A stretch of DNA of 64,000 nucleotides, taken from positions 372,001 to 436,000 of the forward strand of contig NZ_LMID01000011.1 in NCBI RefSeq assembly GCF_001428605.1, in the 5' to 3' direction. Source of the stretch: Sphingomonas sp. Root720. Its GTDB lineage: Bacteria; Pseudomonadota; Alphaproteobacteria; Sphingomonadales; Sphingomonadaceae. The notes below the pieces were generated by a model. That model was given only the letters and a program-made list of their open reading frames with translations, was not told the DNA's origin and searched no databases. Of this stretch, positions 9,397 to 17,972 are shown one piece after another (within the stretch, counting starts at the first letter, position 1; each line of letters begins with the position of its first letter). The position numbers and the translations under genes were made by a program.

Positions 9397-9830
9397 CGCA
9401 CCGGCTCCGCCAGCGCCTGCGCCGCCGCCTCGGCGACCGCTTCGAAAGCGAGCCGGATCGACGGGTGGCGCGCGGCATGCGGCCGGGCCGGGAGGAAAAT
9501 CTCGAGGCCGGGCCAGTCGCCGGGATCGTCGCGCTCGCCCGCGAGGAAGGCGGCCAGCGCATCGCGCGCCGCCGCCAGCTCAGCCGGACTGCGACCGATC
9601 GCATGCCCGCCCATCAGCGCCGCCGACGCCTGCCCGAGCGCACAGGCGCGCACCTCCTGCCCCAGCGCCGCGACGCGACCCTCGCCATCCATCGCCACAT
9701 CGACCGTCACCCGGCTACCGCAGATCGGCGATCGTTTCGAAACGGTCGCCTGCGGACCGGCAAGGCGGGCCTGGTGGGGGATATTGGTCGCGAGGCGAAG
9801 AATCTGCGTGTTGTAGAGCGGGGCCGACAT
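9393..9830 (-). CDS. NifU/IscU-like iron-sulfur scaffold protein
   Basis: A product of about 145 residues resembling the IscU/SufU scaffold domain on which Fe-S clusters are built. Two conserved Cys are visible: SPICGSRV near residue 38 and EVRACALGQAS near 65. The third ligand, normally in an RxxC-type motif near the C-terminus, appears replaced (ARHPSIRLAF). It may therefore be a divergent scaffold or carrier rather than a classical IscU. ATG 9830 is preferred by comparison with similar proteins; ATG 9839 is in frame. It is the first gene of an overlapping operon with the antiporter. Confidence 0.7.
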   Translation of the reverse strand: MSAPLYNTQILRLATNIPHQARLAGPQATVSKRSPICGSRVTVDVAMDGEGRVAALGQEVRACALGQASAALMGGHAIGRSPAELAAARDALAAFLAGERDDPGDWPGLEIFLPARPHAARHPSIRLAFEAVAEAAAQALAEPVR

Positions 9831-9962
9831 GCGCCCCATGTAGGGCGATCCGGCCCTTGCGTCATCCGGGGAAAGGCGGCTTCTCGCTTTTCTGGCCGAG
9901 CGAGAGCTCGCCCTTGCCCGTCACGACGACGCGGGCCTGCGCCGCCATGATGAAGGAGCCGC

Positions 9963-11399
9963 TCAGCCCTCGAGCTGGCGGATCAGCAGGCGGACGTCGG
10001 CGTCGAGTTCGGCGTCGGTCTGGCGCAGCTTCTCGATCTGCTTGACCGCATGGATGACGGTCGTGTGATCGCGCCCGCCGAAGCGGCGGCCGATCTCGGG
10101 CAGCGAGCGGGGGGTGAGCTGCTTGGCGAGGTACATCGCCACCTGGCGCGGCCGGGCGACCTCGCGGGCGCGGCGCGCGCTCGACATCTCTGCCTGGCGG
10201 ATGCGGTAATGATCGGAAACCTTGCGCTGGATCTCGTCGATCGTCACCCGGCGCTGGTTGGCGCGCAGGATGTCGGCGAGGGTCGCCTGGGTGAAATCGA
10301 TGTCGACCGGCTTGCCCGACAGCGCCGCATAGGCGACGACCCGGTTGAGCGCGCCTTCCAGCTCGCGGACATTGGCGCTGATCCGGCGTGCGAGGAACAT
10401 GACGACGTCCTGCGGCACCTGCGCCTGCGGCATGCCCTGGAGCTTGCGCATCAGGATGTTGAGGCGAAGCTCGAAATCGGCCGGATTGACGTCGGCGACG
10501 AGGCCCCAGGACAGGCGCGACAGGATGCGGCTCTCTATTCCGTCGAGATCCTGCGGCGAGCGGTCCGCGCTGATTACCAGGCGACGACCCGCCGAGATCA
10601 GCTCGTTCATCGTGTGGAAAAATTCTTCCTGGGTCGATTCCTTGCCGGCGATGAACTGGACGTCGTCGATCATCAGCACGTCGGCCGCGCGCAGCCGCTG
10701 CTTGAAGCTGAACGTGTCCTTGGCGCGCATCGCCGCGACAAACTCGAACATGAACTTCTCGGCCGACATGTAGACGACCTTCGCGCCCGGGTGCCGTGCC
10801 AGATGTTCGTGGCCGATCGCGTGCATCAGATGGGTCTTGCCCAGGCCGGTGCCGCCATGGAGGAAGAGCGGGTTGAAGACGAGCTTGCCGCCCTCGGCCA
10901 AGGTGCGCGCGGCATTGTACGCGACCTCGTTCGCCTTGCCGACGACGAAGCTGTCGAACGTGTAGCGGGCTTCGAGCGGGGTGCCGCAACGGACGCCGTC
11001 GTCGGCCGCCGGGGCCGCGGCTTCCGTCACCGCTTCCACCGGCACCGCGGTGGCGGCGCCCGAGAACAGCGCCGGGCGCTCGCTGCCCGACGCCGACACG
11101 ATCGATACATGGCGGACCTGGGGCAGCAGCGCGCGCCAGCCCTGAAGCAGATGGTCGACGAAATGGGTCGTTGCCCAGTTGGCCATGAACTCGCTGGGCG
11201 CGACGAGCTTGAGCGTGCCCGAGGCGAGATCGCAATCGCCGAGAGTCAGCGGCTTGAGCCAGCCGTCGAAGGTGCGGACGCCGATGCTGCGGCGCAGGCC
11301 GGCGCGAATGGTCTCCCACGCCTGCGCGAGCGCGGCATCGATCCCGGCATTGACCGCCGGGCCGTTGTTCATGCCCGCTCCGCCAACGTTTTCAGACAC
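9963..11399 (-). CDS. dnaA: Chromosomal replication initiator DnaA
   Basis: AAA+ initiator that binds DnaA boxes and opens the origin. From GTG 11399 (ribosome site GGAAGGAAG) the product has 478 residues. Domain I (residues about 18-90) contains the GWLKPL segment. A variable linker follows to about 140. The AAA+ domain has Walker A GGTGLGKT at 182-189, Walker B MIDDVQF near 250 and an arginine-rich sensor II. Domain IV ends with the DNA-binding signature [10 protein letters not shown]. In-frame starts at 11483 and 11372 also exist. A candidate promoter lies at 11555-11584, giving a leader of about 150 nt. Transcription is in the same direction as rpsT but separated by a strong terminator. 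Confidence 0.97.
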   Translation of the reverse strand: MSENVGGAGMNNGPAVNAGIDAALAQAWETIRAGLRRSIGVRTFDGWLKPLTLGDCDLASGTLKLVAPSEFMANWATTHFVDHLLQGWRALLPQVRHVSIVSASGSERPALFSGAATAVPVEAVTEAAAPAADDGVRCGTPLEARYTFDSFVVGKANEVAYNAARTLAEGGKLVFNPLFLHGGTGLGKTHLMHAIGHEHLARHPGAKVVYMSAEKFMFEFVAAMRAKDTFSFKQRLRAADVLMIDDVQFIAGKESTQEEFFHTMNELISAGRRLVISADRSPQDLDGIESRILSRLSWGLVADVNPADFELRLNILMRKLQGMPQAQVPQDVVMFLARRISANVRELEGALNRVVAYAALSGKPVDIDFTQATLADILRANQRRVTIDEIQRKVSDHYRIRQAEMSSARRAREVARPRQVAMYLAKQLTPRSLPEIGRRFGGRDHTTVIHAVKQIEKLRQTDAELDADVRLLIRQLEG

Positions 11400-11554
11400 A
11401 CCGCTTCCTTCCCGGACGGATGGTTCCGTCCTCCCGCTCAGGTCCGTCTGAGGGGCAAAGCCCTCCCCCGTTTCCGGAACCATCGTCCCGGAGCACCCAC
11501 CGCAAAATCATAATGATGCCGGTGCGACAGAATCGCGCTCCGGCCGTGAAAGCC

Positions 11555-11584
11555 ACTCTAGGGAGAAGCCGCGACAGGGATCAA
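11555..11584 (-). promoter_or_regulatory. Candidate dnaA promoter
   Basis: On the minus strand a TTGATC -35 element (11579-11584) and a TAGAGT -10 element (11555-11560) are separated by 18 bp. It points toward dnaA with a leader of about 150 nt. The match is moderate, and assignment is by inspection only. Confidence 0.4.
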
Positions 11585-11741
11585 GAGCATCAATTTCGTC
11601 ATCGGACCGCAATAAGGCTTGACACTCGGTAAGCCGGGCCTCCCGCTCCGAAAAAAATTTTATCCCTGTTTTACAGTCAGTTACAGTCGCTTCTGATAAC
11701 GAATCAAGTTAAATCCGAGAGTTACGGTTCCGTGACGTCGA

Positions 11742-11789
11742 CATGACAAAAGGCCCGCCGGCATCGCTGCCGGCGGGCCTTTTGTCATG
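11742..11789 (-). terminator. Perfect 22-bp palindrome, rho-independent terminator of rpsT
   Basis: Two perfectly complementary 22-bp arms (11742-11763 and 11768-11789) flank a four-base loop TCGC. The GC-rich core GGCCCGCCGGC is followed by TTTTG on both strands, so it can terminate in either direction. It sits 14 bp after the rpsT stop and separates rpsT from dnaA. Confidence 0.85.
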
Positions 11790-11803
11790 CAAGCCTTTGC
11801 GGC

Positions 11804-12067
11804 TCAGCCCAGCGCGGAGACGCGCTTCGTGAGACGCGAGAACTTGCGGGCAGCGGTGTTCTTGTGAACGACGCCCTTCGAGACGCCCCGGAAGAGTTCC
11901 GGCTGGGCAGCGACCAGCGCGGCAGCGGCGGCGGTCTTGTCACCGGCGGCGAGCGCAGCCTCGACCTTCTTCACGAAGGTGCGGATCCGGCTGACCCGGG
12001 CACCGTTGATCTCGGCGCGACGGTCGTTGCGACGGATGCGCTTCTTTGCCTGCGGCGTATTCGCCAT
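11804..12067 (-). CDS. rpsT: 30S ribosomal protein S20
   Basis: An 87-residue, very basic helical protein of the small ribosomal subunit that binds 16S rRNA. It begins [15 protein letters not shown] and ends with the family pattern [16 protein letters not shown]. Full length. A good TTGACC-17-TATTGG promoter lies just upstream, and a perfect hairpin terminator just downstream, so it is a monocistronic unit. Adjacent dnaA and mutM are a common alphaproteobacterial arrangement. Confidence 0.97.
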   Translation of the reverse strand: MANTPQAKKRIRRNDRRAEINGARVSRIRTFVKKVEAALAAGDKTAAAAALVAAQPELFRGVSKGVVHKNTAARKFSRLTKRVSALG

Positions 12068-12131
12068 GCTCGTTCAAATCCTAGCTATAATGACGGAACG
12101 GCCGGGACAAGATCCCCGCCGGAAGGCCGCG

Positions 12132-12160
12132 CCAATACACAGGCCAGCCTTTATGGTCAA
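12132..12160 (-). promoter_or_regulatory. rpsT promoter
   Basis: On the minus strand TTGACC (12155-12160) and TATTGG (12132-12137) are spaced by exactly 17 bp, close to the housekeeping sigma-70 consensus. It lies in the short gap between mutM and rpsT and gives a leader of about 55-60 nt. Confidence 0.65.
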
Positions 12161-12173
12161 CCTCCAAATCGCC

Positions 12174-12986
12174 CTATTTCTGGCACTTGGGGCAGTAGAA
12201 GGTCGACCGGCCGCCATCGACCCGGCGCCCGATCACGGTGCCGCAATGGCAGGTTTCCCCCGCCCGGCCATAGACGAGCCACTGCTTGGCGAAATAGCCG
12301 AGTTCGCCGTCGGGCCGGGCATAATCGCGCAGCGTGGAGCCGCCCGCCTCGATGGCGGCGGTCAGGACCCGCCGAATCGAATCGACCAGCCGTTCGAGCC
12401 GGCCCCTCGCGATCCGGCCCGCCATGGCGTCGGGCGCGATGCCGGTCATGTGGAGCGCCTCGCACACATAGATGTTGCCGAGGCCTGCGACGATCCGCTG
12501 GTCGAGCAGCATCGCCTTGATCGTCGCGACCCGTCCTTCGAGCGCCTTGGCGAGATAGGCGGCGGTGAGATCGGGACCGAGCGGCTCCGGTCCCAGCGCC
12601 TTGAACGGGGGAAAATCGGCCAGCGCGTCCTGCCGGACCAGGTCGACCGACCCGAAGCGGCGCGGATCGCACAGCGCCAGGGTACGCCCCTCGTCGGTCT
12701 CCAGGACGAGATGGTCGTGCGTGCCGATCTCGCTGGGGTCGATCCGCCACCGGCCCGACATGCCGAGATGGAAGATCATCACGTCGCCGCGATCGGTCTC
12801 GATCAGGCCATATTTCGCACGGCGGCCGAGGCCGGTGACAGTCGCTCCGGTCATCCGCTGGCGCAGGTCGACCGGAAAGGCGCGGCGCAGGTCGGCGCGG
12901 CGGGTCTCGACCCGGGTCAGCCGGCGCCCTTCGAGCGCTGGCCTCAGGCCGCGAACGGTGGTTTCAACTTCGGGAAGCTCGGGCAT
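12174..12986 (-). CDS. mutM: Formamidopyrimidine-DNA glycosylase
   Basis: Base-excision repair enzyme that removes 8-oxoguanine and formamidopyrimidines and cleaves the abasic site. The 270-residue product starts MPELPEVE, giving the catalytic Pro2 and Glu3. A conserved Lys is at about 58 (GRRAKYG). The helix-two-turn-helix motif LGNIYVCEAL is near 175. The C-terminal zinc finger has four Cys (CHCGT...YCPKC). All key residues are present. It is divergent from ubiE and upstream of rpsT, with the rpsT promoter in the gap. Confidence 0.96.
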   Translation of the reverse strand: MPELPEVETTVRGLRPALEGRRLTRVETRRADLRRAFPVDLRQRMTGATVTGLGRRAKYGLIETDRGDVMIFHLGMSGRWRIDPSEIGTHDHLVLETDEGRTLALCDPRRFGSVDLVRQDALADFPPFKALGPEPLGPDLTAAYLAKALEGRVATIKAMLLDQRIVAGLGNIYVCEALHMTGIAPDAMAGRIARGRLERLVDSIRRVLTAAIEAGGSTLRDYARPDGELGYFAKQWLVYGRAGETCHCGTVIGRRVDGGRSTFYCPKCQK

Positions 12987-13091
12987 GGCTTCGACCTAGA
13001 CCAGCCGCCACGCCGGCGGAAGCCGGGATGACGAAGACCGGGTAGGAAACTCGATTTGCGACCTGCTCAAGCTATCGCTAGAGCGTCGCCC

Positions 13092-13823
13092 ATGAGCGAA
13101 ACCGTATCCTTCGGCTACACCGACGTCTCCCCCGACGAGAAGACCGCCAAAGTCGGCGAGGTCTTCCGCAGCGTCGCGAGCCGCTACGACCTGATGAACG
13201 ACGCCATGTCGGGCGGCATGCACCGGCTGTGGAAGGACCGTTTCGTCCGGCGGGTGAAACCGCGCACGGGAGAGGCGATCCTCGACATGGCGGGCGGCAC
13301 CGGCGACATCGCCTTCCGTCTCGCCCGGTCGGGTGCGAGCGTCATGGTGTCCGACATCAACGCGGCGATGCTGGAGGTCGGCAAGGAACGGGCCGCCAAG
13401 AAGCGGATCGAGGGCCTCTCCTGGTCCGAGCAGAACGCCGAGACCCTGACGTTCGAGAGCAACCGCTTCGATGCCTATACGATCGCCTTCGGCATCCGCA
13501 ACGTCACCCACCGCGCCCAGGCGCTCGCCGAGGCCTATCGCGTGCTGAAGCGCGGCGGGCGCTTCTACTGCCTCGAATTCTCGACGACGCTGTGGCCGGG
13601 CTTCAAGGAAGCCTATGACGCCTATTCGCACCGGCTCGTCCCCAAGCTCGGCAGGATGCTGGCGGGCGACGAGGAGAGCTATCGCTACCTGATCGAATCG
13701 ATCCGCCGCTTCCCGACGATGGACGCCTTCAAGGCCGAAATCGCCGCCACCGGCTTCGTCCAGGCGAAGGTCGAGCCGATGCTCGGCGGCCTGGTCGCCA
13801 TCCATAGCGGCTGGAAGATTTGA
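13092..13823 (+). CDS. ubiE: Ubiquinone/menaquinone C-methyltransferase
   Basis: SAM-dependent C-methylation of the benzoquinol ring in ubiquinone synthesis. From ATG 13092 the product has 243 residues. It contains the SAM-binding LDMAGGTGDIA near residue 65, the family segment FGIRNVTHR near 138, and the C-terminal GGLVAIHSGWKI. A longer in-frame start at 13056 would precede the usual MSETVSFGY. The stop overlaps the TTG start of ubiB (TTGA). The pair forms a quinone operon continuing to coaBC. Confidence 0.95.
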   Translation: MSETVSFGYTDVSPDEKTAKVGEVFRSVASRYDLMNDAMSGGMHRLWKDRFVRRVKPRTGEAILDMAGGTGDIAFRLARSGASVMVSDINAAMLEVGKERAAKKRIEGLSWSEQNAETLTFESNRFDAYTIAFGIRNVTHRAQALAEAYRVLKRGGRFYCLEFSTTLWPGFKEAYDAYSHRLVPKLGRMLAGDEESYRYLIESIRRFPTMDAFKAEIAATGFVQAKVEPMLGGLVAIHSGWKI

Positions 13824-15352
13824 CCCCCAGCTTCGTCCATATCTGGCGGCTGCTCCGCTGGGGCCGCACGCTCGCCCGCCACGGCGCGCTGCGCGGCATC
13901 GAGCGCGATCCGCTGACCCCGCCCTCGCTGCGCCGCGTGATCAAGCTGCTGAGCATCGGTGCGCGCGTGCCGGATCAGCCGGCCTATGCCGATGCGTTCG
14001 AGGCGATCGGCCCCGCCGCGATCAAGCTGGGCCAGGCGCTGGCGACCCGGCCGGACCTCGTTGGCGAACAGGCTGCGAAGGAGCTGTTCCGTCTGCAGGA
14101 CGCCATTCCGCCCGCCCCTTTCCCCGCGATCCGCGCTGCGGTCGAGCAGAGCCTGGGCAAGTCGATCGAAACGATCTTCACCTCGTTCGAGGAGGTTCCG
14201 GTCGGCGCCGCCTCGATCGCCCAGGTCCACCGCGCCGTGACGACCGACGGCCGCATCGTCGCGGTCAAGGTGCTCCGTCCCGGTATCGAGGAGGAGTTCG
14301 CCCGCGCGATCGAGACCTACGAATGGGCCGCCGCCCATGCCGAGATGATGGGCGGCGAGCTGTCGCGGCTCCGGCCCCGGCTCGTCATCGCCACCTTCCG
14401 CCAGTGGACCGCGCGCGAGCTGGACCTGCGCCGCGAGGCCGCTTCGGCATCCGAGCTGGCCGAGAACATGGCGGCGGTGCCGGGCTTCGTCGTTCCCGCC
14501 ATCGACTGGAGCCGCACCGCGCGTCGCGTGATGACGATGGAGTGGATCGACGGGGTCAAGCTGGCCGACCGGTCCGCGCTGCTCCAGGCGGGCCACGACG
14601 GCAAGGCGCTCGCCGCGCTGCTGGTCCAGGCCTTCCTGCGGCAGGCGATCGCCGACGGTTTTTTCCATGCCGACCTCCACCAGGGCAATCTGTTCGCGCT
14701 GCCCGACGGGCGTATCGCGGCGATCGACTTCGGCATCATGGGCCGGATCGACCGGCGCGCGCGGGTATGGCTGGCCGAAATCCTGCACGGGCTGATCACC
14801 GGCAACTACAAGCGCGTCGCCGAGATCCATTTCGAGGCGGGCTATGTCCCGCCGCACCATAATATCGGCGAGTTCACCACCGCGCTGCGCGCCGTCGGCG
14901 AGCCGATCCGCGGCCTGCCCGCCAAGGACATCTCGATCGGCCAGATGCTCGACGGCCTGTTCGCGATAACCCGCGATTTCGACATGCAGACCCAACCGCA
15001 CCTGCTGCTGCTCCAGAAGACGATGGTGATGGTCGAAGGCGTCGCGACCGGCCTCGATCCGGACCTCAACATGTGGGAGACGTCGGGGCCGTTCGTGAAG
15101 GAATGGATCCGTTCCGAACTGGGACCCGAGTCCTGGCTGGCCGACCGCATCGTCGACGACGTCCGCACGCTGGCCGGCCTGCCCGACCTGATCCGCCGGA
15201 TCGAGGCGCAGTTCCCCGCGCCCGGCGCCGCCCCGCCCCCGCCGCCCCTGCGCGAGGTACAGGTCATCCGCATCAACACGGGCTGGCGCTATGCGGCGGT
15301 TGCGCTGGCGGCCGCGGCGGCTGGCATCGCGGCGACGCTGCTACTATCATAG
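13820..15352 (+). CDS. ubiB: UbiB-family atypical kinase for ubiquinone synthesis
   Basis: A membrane-attached protein kinase-like ATPase that supports coenzyme Q synthesis. The 510-residue product starts at TTG 13820, overlapping the ubiE stop. Family hallmarks are KLGQALATRPD near residue 70, the alanine-rich nucleotide loop GAASIAQVHRA near 130, KVLRPG near 150, the catalytic-loop-like HADLHQGN near 290 and IDFGIMG near 305. The C-terminus ends in a hydrophobic Ala/Leu-rich anchor. No closer ATG is plausible. Position in ubiE-ubiB is the usual one. Confidence 0.93.
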   Translation: MTPSFVHIWRLLRWGRTLARHGALRGIERDPLTPPSLRRVIKLLSIGARVPDQPAYADAFEAIGPAAIKLGQALATRPDLVGEQAAKELFRLQDAIPPAPFPAIRAAVEQSLGKSIETIFTSFEEVPVGAASIAQVHRAVTTDGRIVAVKVLRPGIEEEFARAIETYEWAAAHAEMMGGELSRLRPRLVIATFRQWTARELDLRREAASASELAENMAAVPGFVVPAIDWSRTARRVMTMEWIDGVKLADRSALLQAGHDGKALAALLVQAFLRQAIADGFFHADLHQGNLFALPDGRIAAIDFGIMGRIDRRARVWLAEILHGLITGNYKRVAEIHFEAGYVPPHHNIGEFTTALRAVGEPIRGLPAKDISIGQMLDGLFAITRDFDMQTQPHLLLLQKTMVMVEGVATGLDPDLNMWETSGPFVKEWIRSELGPESWLADRIVDDVRTLAGLPDLIRRIEAQFPAPGAAPPPPPLREVQVIRINTGWRYAAVALAAAAAGIAATLLLS

Positions 15353-15356
15353 CCTC

Positions 15357-15464
15357 ATGACCCGGACCGAGGCCCTTGCTCGCCTGAAGGCGCACGTCCT
15401 TGGCACGGATCGCGACATTCTCGCCGACGCCTGCCGCGTCGAGCTGGCGCGATTGACCTCATGA
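15357..15464 (+). CDS. Small ORF, 35 aa, coupled between ubiB and coaBC
   Basis: ATG 15357 begins four bases after the ubiB stop, and the TGA at 15462-15464 forms an ATGA overlap with coaBC. The product, 35 residues, starts MTRTEALARLKAH and is helical. The start resembles the first residues of some small nucleotidyltransferase (MNT-like) proteins, but the rest does not continue as such. It may be a degraded remnant, a leader used for coupling, or a genuine microprotein. Evidence is positional only. Confidence 0.4.
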   Translation: MTRTEALARLKAHVLGTDRDILADACRVELARLTS

Positions 15465-16678
15465 TCGCTCCCCGCATTCTCCTCATCATCGGCGGCGGCA
15501 TCGCGGCCTACAAGGCGTGCGAGCTGGTGCGGCTGATCCGCAAGGGCGGTGGCAGCGTGCGCTGCGTGCTGACCGAGGGGGCCCGGCATTTCGTGACGCC
15601 GATGAGCCTCGCAGCGCTCAGCGAGCAGGAGGTCCACACCAGCCTGTGGGACCTCAAGAACGAGACCGAGATGGGGCATATCCAGCTCAGCCGTGAAGCC
15701 GACCTGGTCGTCGTCTGCCCCGCCACCGCCGACCTGATGGCCAAGATGGCCGCCGGCATCGCCGACGATCTCGCGACCACGCTGCTGCTCGCCACCGACA
15801 AGCCGGTGCTCGCGGCGCCGGCGATGAACGTCCGCATGTGGCTGCACCCCGCAACCCAGCGCAACGTCGCCCGGCTGCGCGAGGACGGCGCGACGATCCT
15901 CGATCCCGACGAGGGGGCGATGGCCTGCGGCGAGTTCGGCCCCGGCCGCCTGCCCGAGCCACCCTTCATCTGGGGCGAGATCGAGAAGCTTCTGGACCGC
16001 CCGCGCCTCGCAGCCGCACCCGGCATCAAGGGCGGCGCGCTCGCCGGCCGACATGTGCTCGTGACGGCGGGTCCCACCCACGAACCGATCGACCCGGTCC
16101 GCTACATCGCCAACCGTTCCTCGGGGAAGCAGGGCTACGCTATCGCCGAGGCGCTGGCCGCGCGCGGGGCGCGGGTGACCCTGGTGTCGGGGCCCGTATC
16201 CCTGCCGACCCCGGCCGGCGTCCACCGGGTCGACGTCGAGAGCGCGCGTGAGATGGCAGCCGCGGTCGAGGCCGCCCTGCCCGCCGATGTCGCGGTAATG
16301 GTCGCGGCGGTGGCCGACTGGCGCGCCGAAAGCTCGGCTGGACAGAAGATCAAGAAGGATGGATCGGGAGCGGCGCCGACGCTGGCGCTGGCCGAGAATC
16401 CCGACATCCTCGCCGGTCTCGCGAAGAGCCCGCGCCGCCCCCGCCTGCTGATCGGCTTCGCCGCCGAGACCGAGAAGGTGGTCGACCATGCCGTCGCCAA
16501 GCGCGAACGCAAGGACGCCGACTGGATCGTCGCCAACGATGTTTCCGGAGACGTGATGGGCGGCGACAGCAACAGCATCCATATCGTCACCCGCACCGGC
16601 GTCGAAAGCTGGGAAACCCTGCCCAAGGCCCAGGTCGCCGACCGCCTCGCCACAAGGATCGCCGATGAGTTCGCCTGA
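15461..16678 (+). CDS. coaBC: Bifunctional phosphopantothenoylcysteine decarboxylase / phosphopantothenate-cysteine ligase
   Basis: Two consecutive steps of coenzyme A synthesis. The 405-residue product has the CoaC flavoprotein domain first ([14 protein letters not shown] at the N-terminus, APAMNVRMW near 120, [11 protein letters not shown] near 152), then the CoaB ligase domain ([20 protein letters not shown] near 205, KIKKDG near 300, GFAAETE near 330). Its start overlaps the small upstream ORF (ATGA), and its end overlaps dut by 14 bp, so it is internal to an operon. The synteny coaBC-dut is widespread. Confidence 0.96.
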   Translation: MIAPRILLIIGGGIAAYKACELVRLIRKGGGSVRCVLTEGARHFVTPMSLAALSEQEVHTSLWDLKNETEMGHIQLSREADLVVVCPATADLMAKMAAGIADDLATTLLLATDKPVLAAPAMNVRMWLHPATQRNVARLREDGATILDPDEGAMACGEFGPGRLPEPPFIWGEIEKLLDRPRLAAAPGIKGGALAGRHVLVTAGPTHEPIDPVRYIANRSSGKQGYAIAEALAARGARVTLVSGPVSLPTPAGVHRVDVESAREMAAAVEAALPADVAVMVAAVADWRAESSAGQKIKKDGSGAAPTLALAENPDILAGLAKSPRRPRLLIGFAAETEKVVDHAVAKRERKDADWIVANDVSGDVMGGDSNSIHIVTRTGVESWETLPKAQVADRLATRIADEFA

Positions 16679-17114
16679 GATTTCGATCAGCCTGAAGCGC
16701 CTCGATCATGGCGCCGGCCTGCCGCTGCCGGCCTATGCGACCGCCCACGCCGCCGGGCTCGACGTGGTCGCGGCGGAAGACGTGACCCTCGCGCCCGGCG
16801 CGCGCCATGCCGTCGCCACCGGCTTCGCGATCGCGATCCCCGAAGGCTATGAGGTGCAGGTCCGCCCGCGCTCCGGCCTCGCGCTCAAGCACGGCATCAC
16901 CTGCCTCAACACGCCGGGCACGATCGACGCCGACTATCGCGGCGAAGTGCGGGTGATCCTTGCCAATCTCGGCGCCGAGGCGTTCGAAGTGAAGCGCGGC
17001 GAGCGCATCGCCCAGCTCGTCCCCGCAGCCGTCCAGCGCGCGACCTTCGCGGAGGTCGACGACCTCGACGAGACCGTGCGGGGCACCGGCGGCTTCGGAT
17101 CGACCGGGCGATAG
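16665..17114 (+). CDS. dut: dUTP diphosphatase
   Basis: Hydrolyses dUTP to dUMP, keeping uracil out of DNA and feeding thymidylate synthesis. The 149-residue product contains the five trimeric dUTPase motifs: HAAGLDVVA near 25, [10 protein letters not shown] near 68, [10 protein letters not shown] near 85, RIAQLV near 112, and the C-terminal [11 protein letters not shown] that closes over the active site. It overlaps coaBC by 14 bp. Confidence 0.96.
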   Translation: MSSPEISISLKRLDHGAGLPLPAYATAHAAGLDVVAAEDVTLAPGARHAVATGFAIAIPEGYEVQVRPRSGLALKHGITCLNTPGTIDADYRGEVRVILANLGAEAFEVKRGERIAQLVPAAVQRATFAEVDDLDETVRGTGGFGSTGR

Positions 17115-17122
17115 CTTTTTCA

Positions 17123-17202
17123 CGTCGCCCCGGCGAAGGCCGGGGTCGCGGGAGAGGCGCTGATCGTTCATCTGTGAGATGCCAGCCTCCGCTGGCATGA
17201 CG
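17123..17202. repeat. Palindromic intergenic repeat, about 80 bp
   Basis: Two half-palindromes bound the element: GTCGCCCCGGCGAAGGCCGG on the left and CCAGCCTCCGCTGGCATGAC on the right, with GAGAT before the right one. The layout matches copies at 29829-29916, 33593-33674 and 34811-34896. It follows dut and could act as a transcript-end structure. Confidence 0.65.
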
Positions 17203-17222
17203 ACTGGGTGTGGATGCGGATA

Positions 17223-17972
17223 ATGTCCCTGACCGACCAACAGCTCGATCGCTACGCCCGCCACATCATCCTCAGGGAGATCGGCGGCGCCGGGCAGCAG
17301 GCGCTGCTGGGCGCGACGGTGGCGGTGATCGGCGCCGGCGGGATCGGATCCCCCGCGATCCAGTATCTCGCGGCGGCGGGCATCGGCCGGTTGCGGGTCA
17401 TCGACGATGACGTCGTCGACCTCTCGAACCTCCAGCGCCAGACCCTGTTCGGCACCGCCGACATCGGCCGCCCCAAGGCCGAGGTCGCGGCCGAGAGGGT
17501 CGCGGCTACCAACCCGGACGTGACCGTCGAGCCGGTCACGGTGCGGATCGACGCGGACACCGCCGGGCAGCTGCTGGCCGGTGCCGCACTGGTTCTCGAC
17601 GGATGCGACAACTTCGCCACCCGCCTCGCCATTTCCGACGCTTCGACCCGACTGCGCATCGCGCTCGTCTCGGCAGCGGTCGGCCAGTTCGACGGGCAGC
17701 TGGGCGTATGGCGCGGCTGGGAAGCAGACAGGCCCTGCTATCGCTGCCTTGTCGGCGACGATCCCGGACAGGCCGACGTCAGCTGCGCGGACCAAGGCGT
17801 GCTCGGCGCTTTGACCGGGGTGATGGGCAGTCTGGCGGCGATGGAGGCGATCCGCGCGATCACCGGGTTCGGCGACGATCCGGCCGGCCGGCTGCTGCTG
17901 GTCGACGCCCTCGCCTTCCGGTTCCGCACGATCACGGTGCCCAAGGATCCGGGATGCGGATGCGCGGGCTGA
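17223..17972 (+). CDS. MoeB/ThiF-family adenylyltransferase
   Basis: An E1-like enzyme that adenylates the C-terminal Gly-Gly of a sulfur-carrier protein (MoaD or ThiS) for molybdopterin or thiamine synthesis. From ATG 17223 it has about 249 residues. It has the start pattern RYARHIILREIG, nucleotide-binding VIGAGGIGSP near residue 34, DDDVVDLSNLQRQ near 62, and zinc-site Cys pairs: CYRC near 180 and the terminal CGC. No rhodanese domain is attached. A longer GTG start at 17208 exists. The overlap with the downstream DsrE-like gene suggests a shared sulfur-transfer role. MoeB and ThiF cannot be separated by sequence alone here. Confidence 0.85.
   Translation: MSLTDQQLDRYARHIILREIGGAGQQALLGATVAVIGAGGIGSPAIQYLAAAGIGRLRVIDDDVVDLSNLQRQTLFGTADIGRPKAEVAAERVAATNPDVTVEPVTVRIDADTAGQLLAGAALVLDGCDNFATRLAISDASTRLRIALVSAAVGQFDGQLGVWRGWEADRPCYRCLVGDDPGQADVSCADQGVLGALTGVMGSLAAMEAIRAITGFGDDPAGRLLLVDALAFRFRTITVPKDPGCGCAG

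Larger units (their letters stand above)
11400..11803. other. dnaA-rpsT intergenic region, AT-rich
   Basis: About 400 bp with no ORF that looks coding. It holds the dnaA promoter candidate, an AT-rich stretch (about 11630-11720) unlike its surroundings, a 10-bp tandem repeat at 11671-11690 (TTACAGTCAG/TTACAGTCGC), two GANTC methylation sites (11530-11534 and 11701-11705), TTATC cores that could be weak DnaA boxes, and the rpsT terminator. I see no cluster of consensus DnaA boxes, so I do not call oriC here. Confidence 0.6.

Noticed and set aside
9862-9948. 28-codon ORF between dnaA and the NifU-like gene (MAAQARVVV...)
   Set aside because: No ribosome site and no wider evidence; it may be chance, so it is not listed as a gene.
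10050-11513. 487-codon plus-strand open frame opposite dnaA
   Set aside because: Antisense shadow of dnaA; spans the dnaA start and control region.
11400-11803. Origin of replication next to dnaA
   Set aside because: No cluster of consensus DnaA boxes; only TTATC cores. In alphaproteobacteria the origin is often away from dnaA.
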